Below the pieces are notes generated by a model that ran no database searches, was not told where the DNA came from, and saw only the letters and a program-made list of their open reading frames with translations. From a virus, in IMG/VR virus record IMGVR_UViG_3300024999_000030, positions 62,001-126,000 of that record: 64,000 nucleotides of DNA. One strand, 5' to 3'. Below, one piece after another: positions 48,727-56,046 of this stretch. The translations under genes were made by a program, and so were the position numbers. Positions within the stretch are counted from its first letter, which is position 1. Each line of letters starts with the position of its first letter.

Positions 48727-48763
48727 TATTGTGGTTATCTAACTTAAGAGGAAAGGAATTGAT

Positions 48764-49738
48764 ATGAAAAAGGCATTAGTTACTGGTATTTATGGACAAG
48801 ATGGTGGTTTTTTAGCAAAACAGCTACTTCAAGAGAACTATGAAGTGTGGGGTGTAAAGCGCCGCTCAGCCTCATCTATTCCATGGCGGCTGGAAGCACT
48901 TGGTATCTTATCTCACCCAAATCTCCATATTATTGAGGGAGATGTAACAGATCCAATTTCCATGTTAGACTGTGTAAAACGCTCTCAACCAGATGAAGTT
49001 TATAATACGGCAGCCATGAGTCATGTGGGAACCTCATTTAAACAGCCTCTTGCCACTGCCCAAATTGATGGGTTGGGAGTTCTAAATATATTAGAGGCTA
49101 TTCGTACATTAGCTCCTGAAGCTAGATTTGTACAGTGTTCCACCTCGGAGCTTTATGGTAATTTACCCCCGGAGCAACAATCTCTAGGCGTATATCATCC
49201 ACGTAGTCCATATGGGGTGGCAAAGCTTTTTGGTTTTTGGACTACAGTTAATTATCGTGAAACATATAATATTTTTGCTTGCAATTCCATTTGCTATAAT
49301 CACGAATCAGCTTTACGCGGCGAAGACTTTGTTACTAGAAAAATTACACTTGGCTTAGCTGATATTGTAGCTGGTAAAAGCAAGGTGATTAAGTTGGGAA
49401 ATATTGATGCTCGTCGAGATTGGCAACATGCTAAAGATGCGTGTCGAGCAATGATTATGATGGCCCGCGCGGATGTAGCGGATGATTTTGTTGTTGCTAC
49501 TGGAGAATCTCATTCTGTACGAGAGTTTATTCAATTGGCGGTGAAGAAAGCTGGCTTAGGAGATGATTGTGAACGTTTTATTGAAATCGATCCACAGTTT
49601 TATCGTCCTGCTGAGGTCCCAGATTTGAAAGGGAATCCAGATAAAATTATGAAAACTTTGGGATGGAAACCTATTACATCTTACGAACAGTTAGTCGAGG
49701 AAATGGTTAATTATGATGTCTTTGGGAAGAAGCCTTGA
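48764..49738 (+). CDS. gmd: GDP-mannose 4,6-dehydratase
   Basis: This 324-residue protein belongs to the extended short-chain dehydrogenase family. TGIYGQDGGFLAKQLL (residues 8-23) is the TGxxGQDG NAD(P) loop typical of Gmd. KRRSAS near 32, YNTAAMSHVGTSF near 82, CSTSELYG near 125 and the catalytic YxxxK (YGVAK near 150) follow, then NHESALRGEDFVTRKI near 180 (family form NHESPRRGE). It converts GDP-mannose to GDP-4-dehydro-6-deoxymannose, the precursor of fucose, rhamnose and perosamine-type sugars. It probably feeds the glycosyltransferases upstream. AGAGGAAAGG precedes the start. No GDP-fucose synthase gene was seen in the window. Confidence 0.9.
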   Translation: MKKALVTGIYGQDGGFLAKQLLQENYEVWGVKRRSASSIPWRLEALGILSHPNLHIIEGDVTDPISMLDCVKRSQPDEVYNTAAMSHVGTSFKQPLATAQIDGLGVLNILEAIRTLAPEARFVQCSTSELYGNLPPEQQSLGVYHPRSPYGVAKLFGFWTTVNYRETYNIFACNSICYNHESALRGEDFVTRKITLGLADIVAGKSKVIKLGNIDARRDWQHAKDACRAMIMMARADVADDFVVATGESHSVREFIQLAVKKAGLGDDCERFIEIDPQFYRPAEVPDLKGNPDKIMKTLGWKPITSYEQLVEEMVNYDVFGKKP

Positions 49739-49763
49739 CTTTTTCTAACTTTAAAATTATATT
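49735..49763 (+). promoter_or_regulatory. Sigma70-type promoter before the tubulin-like gene
   Basis: TTGACT (49735-49740), a 17-base spacer and TATATT (49758-49763) precede the tubulin-like gene. The -35 box overlaps the end of gmd. The elements are identical to those before the helicase gene at 54402. The likely start of transcription is about 30 bases before the ATG. Confidence 0.7.
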
Positions 49764-49799
49764 CCTCATGTAGAGAGAATCATATGCAAGGAGAAAATT

Positions 49800-51104
49800 A
49801 TGAGTGATAACGAATTTAAGATAGAGGCTACTGGAAATAGTGGCATTCATATCGAGAGTACTGGCGGAGTTAAAATTGAAGCAAAAGCTGGAACTCCGGT
49901 AGAGGTGAGAGGAGTAAAAGTGGGAATGACAGGTGAGCTTGCGATTCGTTTCGGTGTCATCGGTGCCGGGCAGGGAGGCTCTAGAATAGCCGAGGTGTTT
50001 GGTGCGCTGGGTTACCCATCTTGTGCCATTAACACGGCCAAACAAGATCTAAAATATATTAAACTGCCTGAAGACCGTAAACTTTGTATGGAATATGGTC
50101 TTGGCGGCGCAGGACGAGACATTCAATTAGGTGCCGAAGCCTTTACTGCTCATCGAGAATCTGTGCAGGCCCTTATTGATCGCACTTTTTCTGATGATGT
50201 GGACTATGCATTAGTGTGTGTTGGTGGTGGTGGTGGTACGGGATCAGGTGTAGCCGAACAACTTATTACGTTGTTACATTCTTATAATATGCCGGTTGGT
50301 ATGATTTACACTTTACCTCAATCTAATGAAGACGCTTTAACCCACGCTAATGCCGTTAAAGTGTTGGATAAGCTCAGTAAATTGGTTAAGGAAAAAATAC
50401 TCACTACTCTTATCGTGGTAGATAACGCTAAGATTGAAGCCATTTATCCTTCTTTATCTACTGTGGCTTTTTGGCAGAAAGCAAATGGTGACTTAGTTAA
50501 TATTCTCCATCAATTCAATCGTCTTACTGCACAGCCATCTCGTTTTGTATCTCTTGATCCCATGGACTTTGCTAAAATTATAACTGAGGGAGGGTGTACT
50601 GTATATGGAGCAGCTAGACTCTCAGAATATAAAGATGCAGAAAGCCTTGCGCAGACGGTAATTAACAGTGTTAAATCCGGCCTATTAGCCTCTGAATTTA
50701 CTCTATCTGAAGCCACAATGGGTGGATTAATTGTTACTGGTTCATTTGATATGCTTTCAACTGTTCCACAGGAAGATATCAATTATGCTTTATATAATCT
50801 TACTTCTATAGTTGGCCATGCTGGTCTTTATAGAGGAATTTATGATTTAGATTCTACGGATGCTGGACATGGCCTTGTGGTTTATACTATGTTGAGTGGT
50901 CTTGGTGTGCCCCATCGTAGAGTTGAAGCCCTTATCCAACGTGGCGAAGAGGGCGCTCAAGCCCTTGAGATTAAAAAGAATGATCATGCTAAAATGAACG
51001 TTATTGATTCTGATTCTTCCAGCGCCGATAATGACCGTCTTAAAAACATGCAAGCTAAACATGGTCCATTGGGTAAACTTTTGGGAAATAGAAAGAAGCC
51101 TTAA
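49800..51104 (+). CDS. Tubulin/FtsZ-family GTPase (PhuZ/TubZ-like)
   Basis: This is a 434-residue protein. Residues 1-50 are an extra N-terminal segment rich in beta strands with two repeats of the IHIESTGG/VKIEAKAG type. The GTPase follows: GAGQGGS loop (55-61), the tubulin signature GGGGGTGSG (142-150), VVDNAK (207-211) and a T7-like loop KANGDLVN (227-234). In FtsZ the T7 loop carries NxDxxD; here N229 and D231 fit and the last acid is Asn234. The C-terminal ~40 residues are charged and end in KKP. Phage tubulins centre DNA and capsids in the cell; that role is inferred. A strong promoter and AAGGAG ribosome site precede it. It could alternatively be an FtsZ homologue that disturbs host division. 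Confidence 0.8.
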   Translation: MSDNEFKIEATGNSGIHIESTGGVKIEAKAGTPVEVRGVKVGMTGELAIRFGVIGAGQGGSRIAEVFGALGYPSCAINTAKQDLKYIKLPEDRKLCMEYGLGGAGRDIQLGAEAFTAHRESVQALIDRTFSDDVDYALVCVGGGGGTGSGVAEQLITLLHSYNMPVGMIYTLPQSNEDALTHANAVKVLDKLSKLVKEKILTTLIVVDNAKIEAIYPSLSTVAFWQKANGDLVNILHQFNRLTAQPSRFVSLDPMDFAKIITEGGCTVYGAARLSEYKDAESLAQTVINSVKSGLLASEFTLSEATMGGLIVTGSFDMLSTVPQEDINYALYNLTSIVGHAGLYRGIYDLDSTDAGHGLVVYTMLSGLGVPHRRVEALIQRGEEGAQALEIKKNDHAKMNVIDSDSSSADNDRLKNMQAKHGPLGKLLGNRKKP

Positions 51105-51113
51105 GGAGAGAAG

Positions 51114-51278
51114 ATGAACTTTATAAAAGGTTTAGGGTCTTTGGGTTTATGGAATTTCATATTTTTCCAGTGGTTTTTTACTAGATTGGCTTTTAAATAT
51201 GATTTAAATACTAATGCTTATCTGGGATGGAAAATTCTTTTCCCGGTAGTTCCATTGACTCGATGGATTTTTAATTAA
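51114..51278 (+). CDS. Small hydrophobic, Trp-rich membrane protein
   Basis: This 54-residue frame begins with ATG at 51114 after AAGGAGAG, nine bases after the tubulin-like stop. The sequence is rich in Phe, Leu and Trp: LGLWNFIFFQWFFTRLAF near 9-26 and ILFPVVPLTRWIFN at the end. One or two membrane segments are possible. It sits between the GTPase and a strong terminator, so it is co-transcribed with the GTPase and may serve as a membrane anchor or a small holin-like protein. Family unknown. Confidence 0.55.
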   Translation: MNFIKGLGSLGLWNFIFFQWFFTRLAFKYDLNTNAYLGWKILFPVVPLTRWIFN

Positions 51279-51298
51279 ATTTTTAAGTTAAGTTTTAT

Positions 51299-51322
51299 GG
51301 CGCCCGCAAGGGCGCCTTTTTT
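51299..51322 (+). terminator. Intrinsic terminator after the tubulin-like operon
   Basis: A perfect 7-base stem GGCGCCC / GGGCGCC with a GCAA loop is followed by six T. It ends the tubulin-like and small membrane protein transcript. Confidence 0.9.
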
Positions 51323-51334
51323 GTTTCTTTTAGT

Positions 51335-51343
51335 CTATTAATG
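51335..51343 (+). promoter_or_regulatory. CTATTAATG motif, candidate phage-specific promoter
   Basis: The motif starts 12 bases after the terminator T-run and ends 30 bases before the chosen start of the HNH frame. A promoter is expected between a terminator and the next gene. The last base differs from the other copies (G instead of A). Confidence 0.4.
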
Positions 51344-51373
51344 ATAATTGTTATATGGATTGAGGAAAATATA

Positions 51374-51858
51374 ATGACAAAAATAATTTTTCTTTTTGGA
51401 AAAGAGGCTAAAAAATGTACTAAATGTCAACAAGATAAGTTATTATCAGAATTTCCAAAAAACAAAAGGGAAAAGAATAAAATATTATTAAGAAAGAAAG
51501 CACAAATACGCAGAAAAGCTAGAGCCCTACAAGACCCAGAATATAGATTGCTTCTTTGCTGTAGGAGCCGAATTAGCGATGCTATTAGAAGAAATAGGGG
51601 TTTTAGTGGAAAAAATCAAACCACTAAACAGCTAATAGGATGTTCATTATTACAACTTAGGCAACATATTGAAAGTAAGTGGCAACCGGGAATGACTTGG
51701 GAAAATTATGGTATCCGAGGGTGGCACATAGATCATATTAAACCATGTGCTTCGTTTATTCTAACGGACGAAAAACAATTACAACAATGTTTTTTCATTA
51801 TACAAATCTTCAGCCCTTGTGGTGGAGAGATAATTTAACGAAAGGAGCGAAAACATGA
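51374..51858 (+). pseudogene. HNH endonuclease with frameshift at a slippery T-run
   Basis: The start at 51374 is chosen because a GAGGAAAA site precedes it. Residues near 15-18 (CTKC) are half of a zinc finger; the second Cys pair usual for this group is absent. Near residues 122-128 is WHIDHIKP, the His-Asp-His part of HNH homing-type endonucleases. At 51790-51795 a run of six T breaks the frame: the zero frame runs to 51838 and loses the last motif. The -1 frame reads CFFHYTNLQPLWWRDN, the normal family ending, and stops at 51858, overlapping the next ATG. The run forms the canonical slippery heptamer T TTT TTC. A decayed gene and programmed frameshifting are both possible. Confidence 0.75.
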
Positions 51859-52496
51859 AATTTAATACTGATTATTCCGCAACAACCACGGATTATTATC
51901 TGGTGGAAACAGTAAAACAAGGCATAACACTTCATTATACTGCTGGCAGCACTGCTTCTGGAGCCATTAGCACGTTATGTCAACAAGATATGGTATGTGT
52001 GCCTTTTGTGGTGGATAAAGATGGCACTGTCTATCAACTTTTTAATCCAAAATATTATGCTTTTCATTTGGGGATCCGTGGAGCAGCAGAAGGTTATAAA
52101 AAAGGACATTTTGATAAAAAATTTCTAAGTGTGGAAATCGTCAATGAGGGACCATTAAAAAAAGTTGGTTCAGATTATTTATGGTGGCCTAAAAATTGGG
52201 GAGCTAAATATACAGGAAAAGTAGTTAATTATTCTTTTCGTGGTTTTGATTATCATGCGGCATTTCCAGAGGTTCAAATCCAGGCTGTTTGTGAATTAAT
52301 AAAACATCTTTGTACTGAGTTTAATATTTCTAAAAGTTTAGTGCCAAAAGATAAACGTGAATTATTAGATTTAGATTATATGGATACCTTTGAGGGGATA
52401 TGTTCGCATGTTAATTTCAGGTGGGACAAATGGGACATTCCAGGTGAACCAGTCTTTCCGTGGGATAGGCTACAAAAGTATTTAGAAGACAAATGA
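51855..52496 (+). CDS. N-acetylmuramoyl-L-alanine amidase (amidase_2 type), likely endolysin
   Basis: This is a 213-residue protein. GITLHYTAG (His27) is the first zinc ligand of the T7-lysozyme/PGRP fold. A central VCVPFVVDKDGTVYQLF strand pair (near 45-65) follows, and CSHVNFRWDKWDIPG (His185, Asp191 or Asp194) supplies the remaining ligands. It cleaves the bond between muramic acid and the stem peptide. No signal peptide is present, so release would need a holin. GAAAGGAGCG precedes the ATG. A lysis-type gene group follows. Confidence 0.85.
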   Translation: MKFNTDYSATTTDYYLVETVKQGITLHYTAGSTASGAISTLCQQDMVCVPFVVDKDGTVYQLFNPKYYAFHLGIRGAAEGYKKGHFDKKFLSVEIVNEGPLKKVGSDYLWWPKNWGAKYTGKVVNYSFRGFDYHAAFPEVQIQAVCELIKHLCTEFNISKSLVPKDKRELLDLDYMDTFEGICSHVNFRWDKWDIPGEPVFPWDRLQKYLEDK

Positions 52497-53398
52497 TTGA
52501 AATTACAGATCAGATAACCGGCATATATGAAAAAATTACAATAATCAATGAATTGCATTGGTCGCATAAACTTATGCATATTAATGAAGCTTGGGCTAGG
52601 GCAACAGGTAAAGGCGTTAAAATAGGTATAGTAGATACTGGTTGCGACATTCATCATCCAGATTTAAATGGCGCTATTGTTGGATGTCATAACTTTTCTC
52701 AATCATCGGGGCAATGCGAAGATATGCATGGGCATGGCACACACATAGCGGGTATTATAGCGGCTAAAATTACTGGCTCCGGTGTTTCGGGCGTAGCTCA
52801 TGGAGCTAGTTTATATATCGCAAGAGCTATAGATAATTCTGGAGTAGGAAATCCAGCAAACATAGCTAGGGCTATTGAAGCTTGTATAGATGCTGGATGT
52901 GATGTTATTAATTTATCTCTTGGGTGTCCAGAAGAATACATTCCAATGTCTCGGGCTATTCAACGAGCTACTGAAAAAAATATTATTGTTGTAGCTGCAG
53001 CAGGCAATTGTGGAGATAATAACGTTTCAACGGTAGAAGAACAGTGGCCAGCTAGATTACCATTTGTTATTTCTGTAGCTGCTATTAATAAAAAACTAAT
53101 TAACGCTTCATGGTCAGCTTCTGGTGATATTGAGTTTTCTGCTCCAGGAGTTGATATTTTATCTTGTTATCCAGGTGGTAGGTATGCTACTATGAGTGGC
53201 ACGAGTCAGGCCTGCCCGTTTATAACTGGGGCGTGTGCTCTAATGAAAGAAATAAAACGCGATATAAATAGAGAGCAAATTGTTAAATTGCTGTCGCAGT
53301 ATTCTATGTCTATAGGACATCAAGCCAGCTTTGGGGCCGGGGTGGTTAACGTTGTTGCTGCTTTAGAGTCCCTAGAGGGTATGTTGAAGCGAGGTTAA
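52493..53398 (+). CDS. Subtilisin-like serine protease (S8), no signal peptide
   Basis: This is a 301-residue protein. All catalytic elements are present: Asp48 (IGIVDTGCD), His81 (HGHGTHIAG), oxyanion Asn172 (AAAGNCGD) and Ser238 (SGTSQACPF). There is no secretion signal and no long propeptide (only ~40 residues precede the catalytic core), so it would act in the cytoplasm or in the virion. It overlaps the amidase by ATGA, which links it to a lysis or host-takeover group. It could mature virion proteins, inactivate host proteins or degrade antiphage proteins; these roles are inferences. It is fully intact. Confidence 0.85.
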   Translation: MIEITDQITGIYEKITIINELHWSHKLMHINEAWARATGKGVKIGIVDTGCDIHHPDLNGAIVGCHNFSQSSGQCEDMHGHGTHIAGIIAAKITGSGVSGVAHGASLYIARAIDNSGVGNPANIARAIEACIDAGCDVINLSLGCPEEYIPMSRAIQRATEKNIIVVAAAGNCGDNNVSTVEEQWPARLPFVISVAAINKKLINASWSASGDIEFSAPGVDILSCYPGGRYATMSGTSQACPFITGACALMKEIKRDINREQIVKLLSQYSMSIGHQASFGAGVVNVVAALESLEGMLKRG

Positions 53399-54109
53399 AT
53401 GAGTCAAGCGTCCGACCAAGCACGTGAGGAAATTTTAAAAGAAATCAAAGAGCTGCTTTCTGAAGGTGGTTCAGTTTCTCTTATTCCTAAATTAAGGGTT
53501 CCCAAACCTCCTCTTGCAGACAGAATGGCCGAAAAGCTTACTAATCTAGTAGGTTCCTGGCGCTTTGCACTATCCATGGTCGGCGCAGTTGTTCTATGGT
53601 TTCTTTGCAATATTGGGTTTTTCTTTTTTATGCCCTCTTTTGACCCATATCCATTTAATTTTTTAAATTTAATGTTAGCGGCGGTAGCAGCTTTTCAGGC
53701 TCCAGCTATTTTAATGGCACAAAACGCACAATATAGACGTGATTTACAACGAGAGATCCATCAATATGAAGTTATTTTAGCTGTTGAGGGTGAACTTCGT
53801 GCGTTATATAATAAATTATCTCATCTTGGAACTGATGTCGCTGTTGCTATTGAGGAGCTAGAGTTTTCACAAGATCAATCTAAAAAAGAATTGGGGGAAC
53901 TTTCAAATAATGTATCAAAAAATCTTAGTAGTACTTATGGCTGTCATTTAAAAATGGAAAAACTTCAAGATACAGCAGAAGATATTGTAACTAAAACTTC
54001 CATAATGCTTAGTCTAATTAAGAAACTAAAAGATGCCTCAGATCCATTTCCAATTACAAAAGAGATAAATGATAAAGGAAGGATTTTTCCAGATGATCCA
54101 AAGGGTTAA
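53399..54109 (+). CDS. DUF1003-type membrane protein
   Basis: This is a 236-residue protein with two central transmembrane segments, near 57-78 (FALSMVGAVVLWFLCNIGFF) and near 88-106 (FNFLNLMLAAVAAFQAPAIL). The core FDPYPFNFLNLML, then AAFQAPAILMAQNAQ, matches the DUF1003 family, often found in bacterial and phage genomes with unknown function. The N-terminal ~45 residues and C-terminal ~125 residues are soluble, and the latter is helical. The ATG follows the protease stop codon directly. It may contribute to membrane permeabilisation together with the amidase; that is speculation. Confidence 0.75.
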   Translation: MSQASDQAREEILKEIKELLSEGGSVSLIPKLRVPKPPLADRMAEKLTNLVGSWRFALSMVGAVVLWFLCNIGFFFFMPSFDPYPFNFLNLMLAAVAAFQAPAILMAQNAQYRRDLQREIHQYEVILAVEGELRALYNKLSHLGTDVAVAIEELEFSQDQSKKELGELSNNVSKNLSSTYGCHLKMEKLQDTAEDIVTKTSIMLSLIKKLKDASDPFPITKEINDKGRIFPDDPKG

Positions 54110-54125
54110 CCAGAAGGAGAAGAAA

Positions 54126-54401
54126 ATGTGGAATAAAATTAAAACCTGTATAATGAATTTAAAACAATGTTTATGCTCTAGCATTAAAGATATTCAGCTG
54201 GAAGAGTTAAAAAAACAATATCAAATGCAATTAAATGAAAATATTCACCTGCATCGTAAATTAGAAGAATGCGAAATTGCTATGCAGGCAGCTAAAGATA
54301 CAGTTACTGAGCTTAGTGATAAATTAAAAAAGACTGCTACAGATGAAATTCGCAAAAAAACTGTACTTCCTAAGAAAAACAATCAAAAACCCAAACGCTA
54401 A
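54126..54401 (+). CDS. Small coiled-coil protein, function unknown
   Basis: The start at 54126 is chosen because AAGGAGA lies five bases upstream; a longer frame from 54069 would overlap the previous gene by 41 bases. The 91-residue product has a basic N-terminus with Cys residues, then a heptad-like helix (LEELKKQYQMQLNENIHLHR) and a Lys-rich tail. It lacks a clear membrane anchor. In this position it might act as a spanin- or holin-associated factor, but no lipobox is seen. Confidence 0.5.
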   Translation: MWNKIKTCIMNLKQCLCSSIKDIQLEELKKQYQMQLNENIHLHRKLEECEIAMQAAKDTVTELSDKLKKTATDEIRKKTVLPKKNNQKPKR

Positions 54402-54430
54402 TTGACTTTTATCTTTAATAGTTTTATATT
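54402..54430 (+). promoter_or_regulatory. Sigma70-type promoter before the helicase gene
   Basis: TTGACT (54402-54407), a 17-base spacer and TATATT (54425-54430) match the promoter at 49735 exactly in both boxes. It lies just after the coiled-coil gene stop and drives the replication block. Confidence 0.7.
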
Positions 54431-54434
54431 ATAC

Positions 54435-54454
54435 AAGAGGGGTTTTATCCTCTT
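54435..54454 (+). promoter_or_regulatory. Leader hairpin near the helicase transcript start
   Basis: AAGAGG (54435-54440) and CCTCTT (54449-54454) pair around an 8-base loop just downstream of the -10 box and before the TTG start. It could stabilise the 5' end of the mRNA or terminate readthrough from upstream. The stem is only 6 bp, so confidence is modest. Confidence 0.4.
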
Positions 54455-54474
54455 TTGTATTATTGGAGACAAAT

Positions 54475-56046
54475 TTGTTAACTTTTGTAGTTCAACATAA
54501 TATAACTAAAGTAGAAAAAATAGAGGATGTACCTCAAAGTTTTTTATTTGCATTGAATGATTATCTTAGTTATACCGAACAAGACTATCAATATACTTGG
54601 AGATATAAAAATACAGCCTGGAATGGAAAGAATTATCTTCTAGGCGGACGTTGGAACAAAGATATTTTTGTTCCTAGTTTTAGTTCTTTGAGTTTTAGGT
54701 CTGGTTTATTAAAGCGTGTTTTATATTTTTGCAAACAAAACGATATTGGATATTTAGTAATCGATGAACGTTCTTTTCCAGATTTAAATGATGGGTTACT
54801 GTGGAAGGGAAATTTACGTGATTATCAACAAATAGCCATAGATAGATTTTTAGATTATAAAAAGGGTATTATGGCCGCAGCCACAGGGGCGGGAAAATCT
54901 ATTATTATTACTAATATTGTTAGTCGTCTTAATATTCCCACTGTTATTTTATGCGGGACCATAGACCTTGTTATACAAATGAAAGAACATTTAGAACATG
55001 AGATTCCAGATTCAGCTATTGGAATTGTGGGCGATGGAAAATGTGAAATAGAACAAATTACCGTAAGTACTTGGCAATCTGCAGCAAGATCAATTGACAC
55101 TAGGGCCAAAACTTATTTTTATGACAGACAGGTGTCAGAAAAATTTGACACATCGCATTCTAATAAAATAACCACCATGCTTAAAGCCGCTCAATTAGTT
55201 GTATTAGACGAATCTCATTGTGCGAGAGCTAAAACCATTCAAACGGTTTTGCGTAACATCAACGCACCATATGTGTTGGGCACAAGTGCTACCCCCAAAC
55301 GCGATGAGGGAGATGATTTACTAATAGAAGCTGAGCTTGGTAATATTTTTTATGATATTAGTGCTTCTACTCTTATTGATAAGGGCTGGCTTGTTAGACC
55401 AACCATAGAATATCACTATATAGATAACTCGGCTCGCAGAGGAGAGTGGGACGATTTTCATGCTGTTTATAAACAACTCATTGTCAATAACGATGTTAGG
55501 AATTATATTATTGGAGAGAAGGCTCGTGAAATGGTACGAGCTGGCAGAAAAACATTAATACTGGTAGATTATTTAGAGGAGCACGGTAAGGTACTTGAAG
55601 AGATGCTATCAGATGTTCAAGCTGAATTTTTGAATGCCACTCTTTCATCTAAAAGAAGACAAACACTGTTAAATGCATTTAGAAATGGAGAAATAGATTG
55701 TATGATTGCGACTTCTTTAGCCGATGAGGGTCTCGATGTTCCCATTATTTCTGGTGAAATTTTAGCAGGTGGAAAGCGGGGCAAGACTAAAATAAGGCAA
55801 CGGGTTGGTCGCGTCTTACGTCCCCATGAAGATAAAGTAGATGCTCGTGTTATAGACTTTATAGACGATGGCAAGTTTGTTTTAGATCATAGTGTTGCTA
55901 GAATTGCTGCACTTAAAATGGAACCAGCATTTGACTTAGTGGCGAATAATGTTCCTAAAGAACGTAAAGAAATTATTCTTAAGAAGATTGAAAAAGCTGT
56001 AGGACGGATGAGAAAGGATGAGTTCGATGAGCAAACAACTGGATAA
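54475..56046 (+). CDS. SF2 helicase, UvsW-like
   Basis: The TTG start at 54475 is preferred over the TTG at 54463 because GGAG lies six bases before it. The 523-residue product has superfamily 2 motifs: Q-like RDYQQIAIDRFL near 115, Walker A ATGAGKS near 138-145, DESH (LVVLDESHCA) near 245, SAT (GTSATPKRD) near 270, then the second RecA domain with SLADEGLDVP near 420 and the QRVGRVLRP motif VI near 444. In T4, UvsW unwinds recombination and replication intermediates. The first ~110 residues resemble the N-terminal DNA-binding part of UvsW-type proteins. Strong promoter upstream. Confidence 0.8.
   Translation: MLTFVVQHNITKVEKIEDVPQSFLFALNDYLSYTEQDYQYTWRYKNTAWNGKNYLLGGRWNKDIFVPSFSSLSFRSGLLKRVLYFCKQNDIGYLVIDERSFPDLNDGLLWKGNLRDYQQIAIDRFLDYKKGIMAAATGAGKSIIITNIVSRLNIPTVILCGTIDLVIQMKEHLEHEIPDSAIGIVGDGKCEIEQITVSTWQSAARSIDTRAKTYFYDRQVSEKFDTSHSNKITTMLKAAQLVVLDESHCARAKTIQTVLRNINAPYVLGTSATPKRDEGDDLLIEAELGNIFYDISASTLIDKGWLVRPTIEYHYIDNSARRGEWDDFHAVYKQLIVNNDVRNYIIGEKAREMVRAGRKTLILVDYLEEHGKVLEEMLSDVQAEFLNATLSSKRRQTLLNAFRNGEIDCMIATSLADEGLDVPIISGEILAGGKRGKTKIRQRVGRVLRPHEDKVDARVIDFIDDGKFVLDHSVARIAALKMEPAFDLVANNVPKERKEIILKKIEKAVGRMRKDEFDEQTTG

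Noticed and set aside
51341-51373. Upstream ATG extending the HNH frame
   Set aside because: It overlaps the CTATTAATG motif and has no ribosome site; the ATG at 51374 has GAGGAAAA before it.
54069-54125. Longer N-terminus for the coiled-coil protein
   Set aside because: It would overlap the DUF1003 gene by 41 bases, while AAGGAGA sits correctly before the ATG at 54126.
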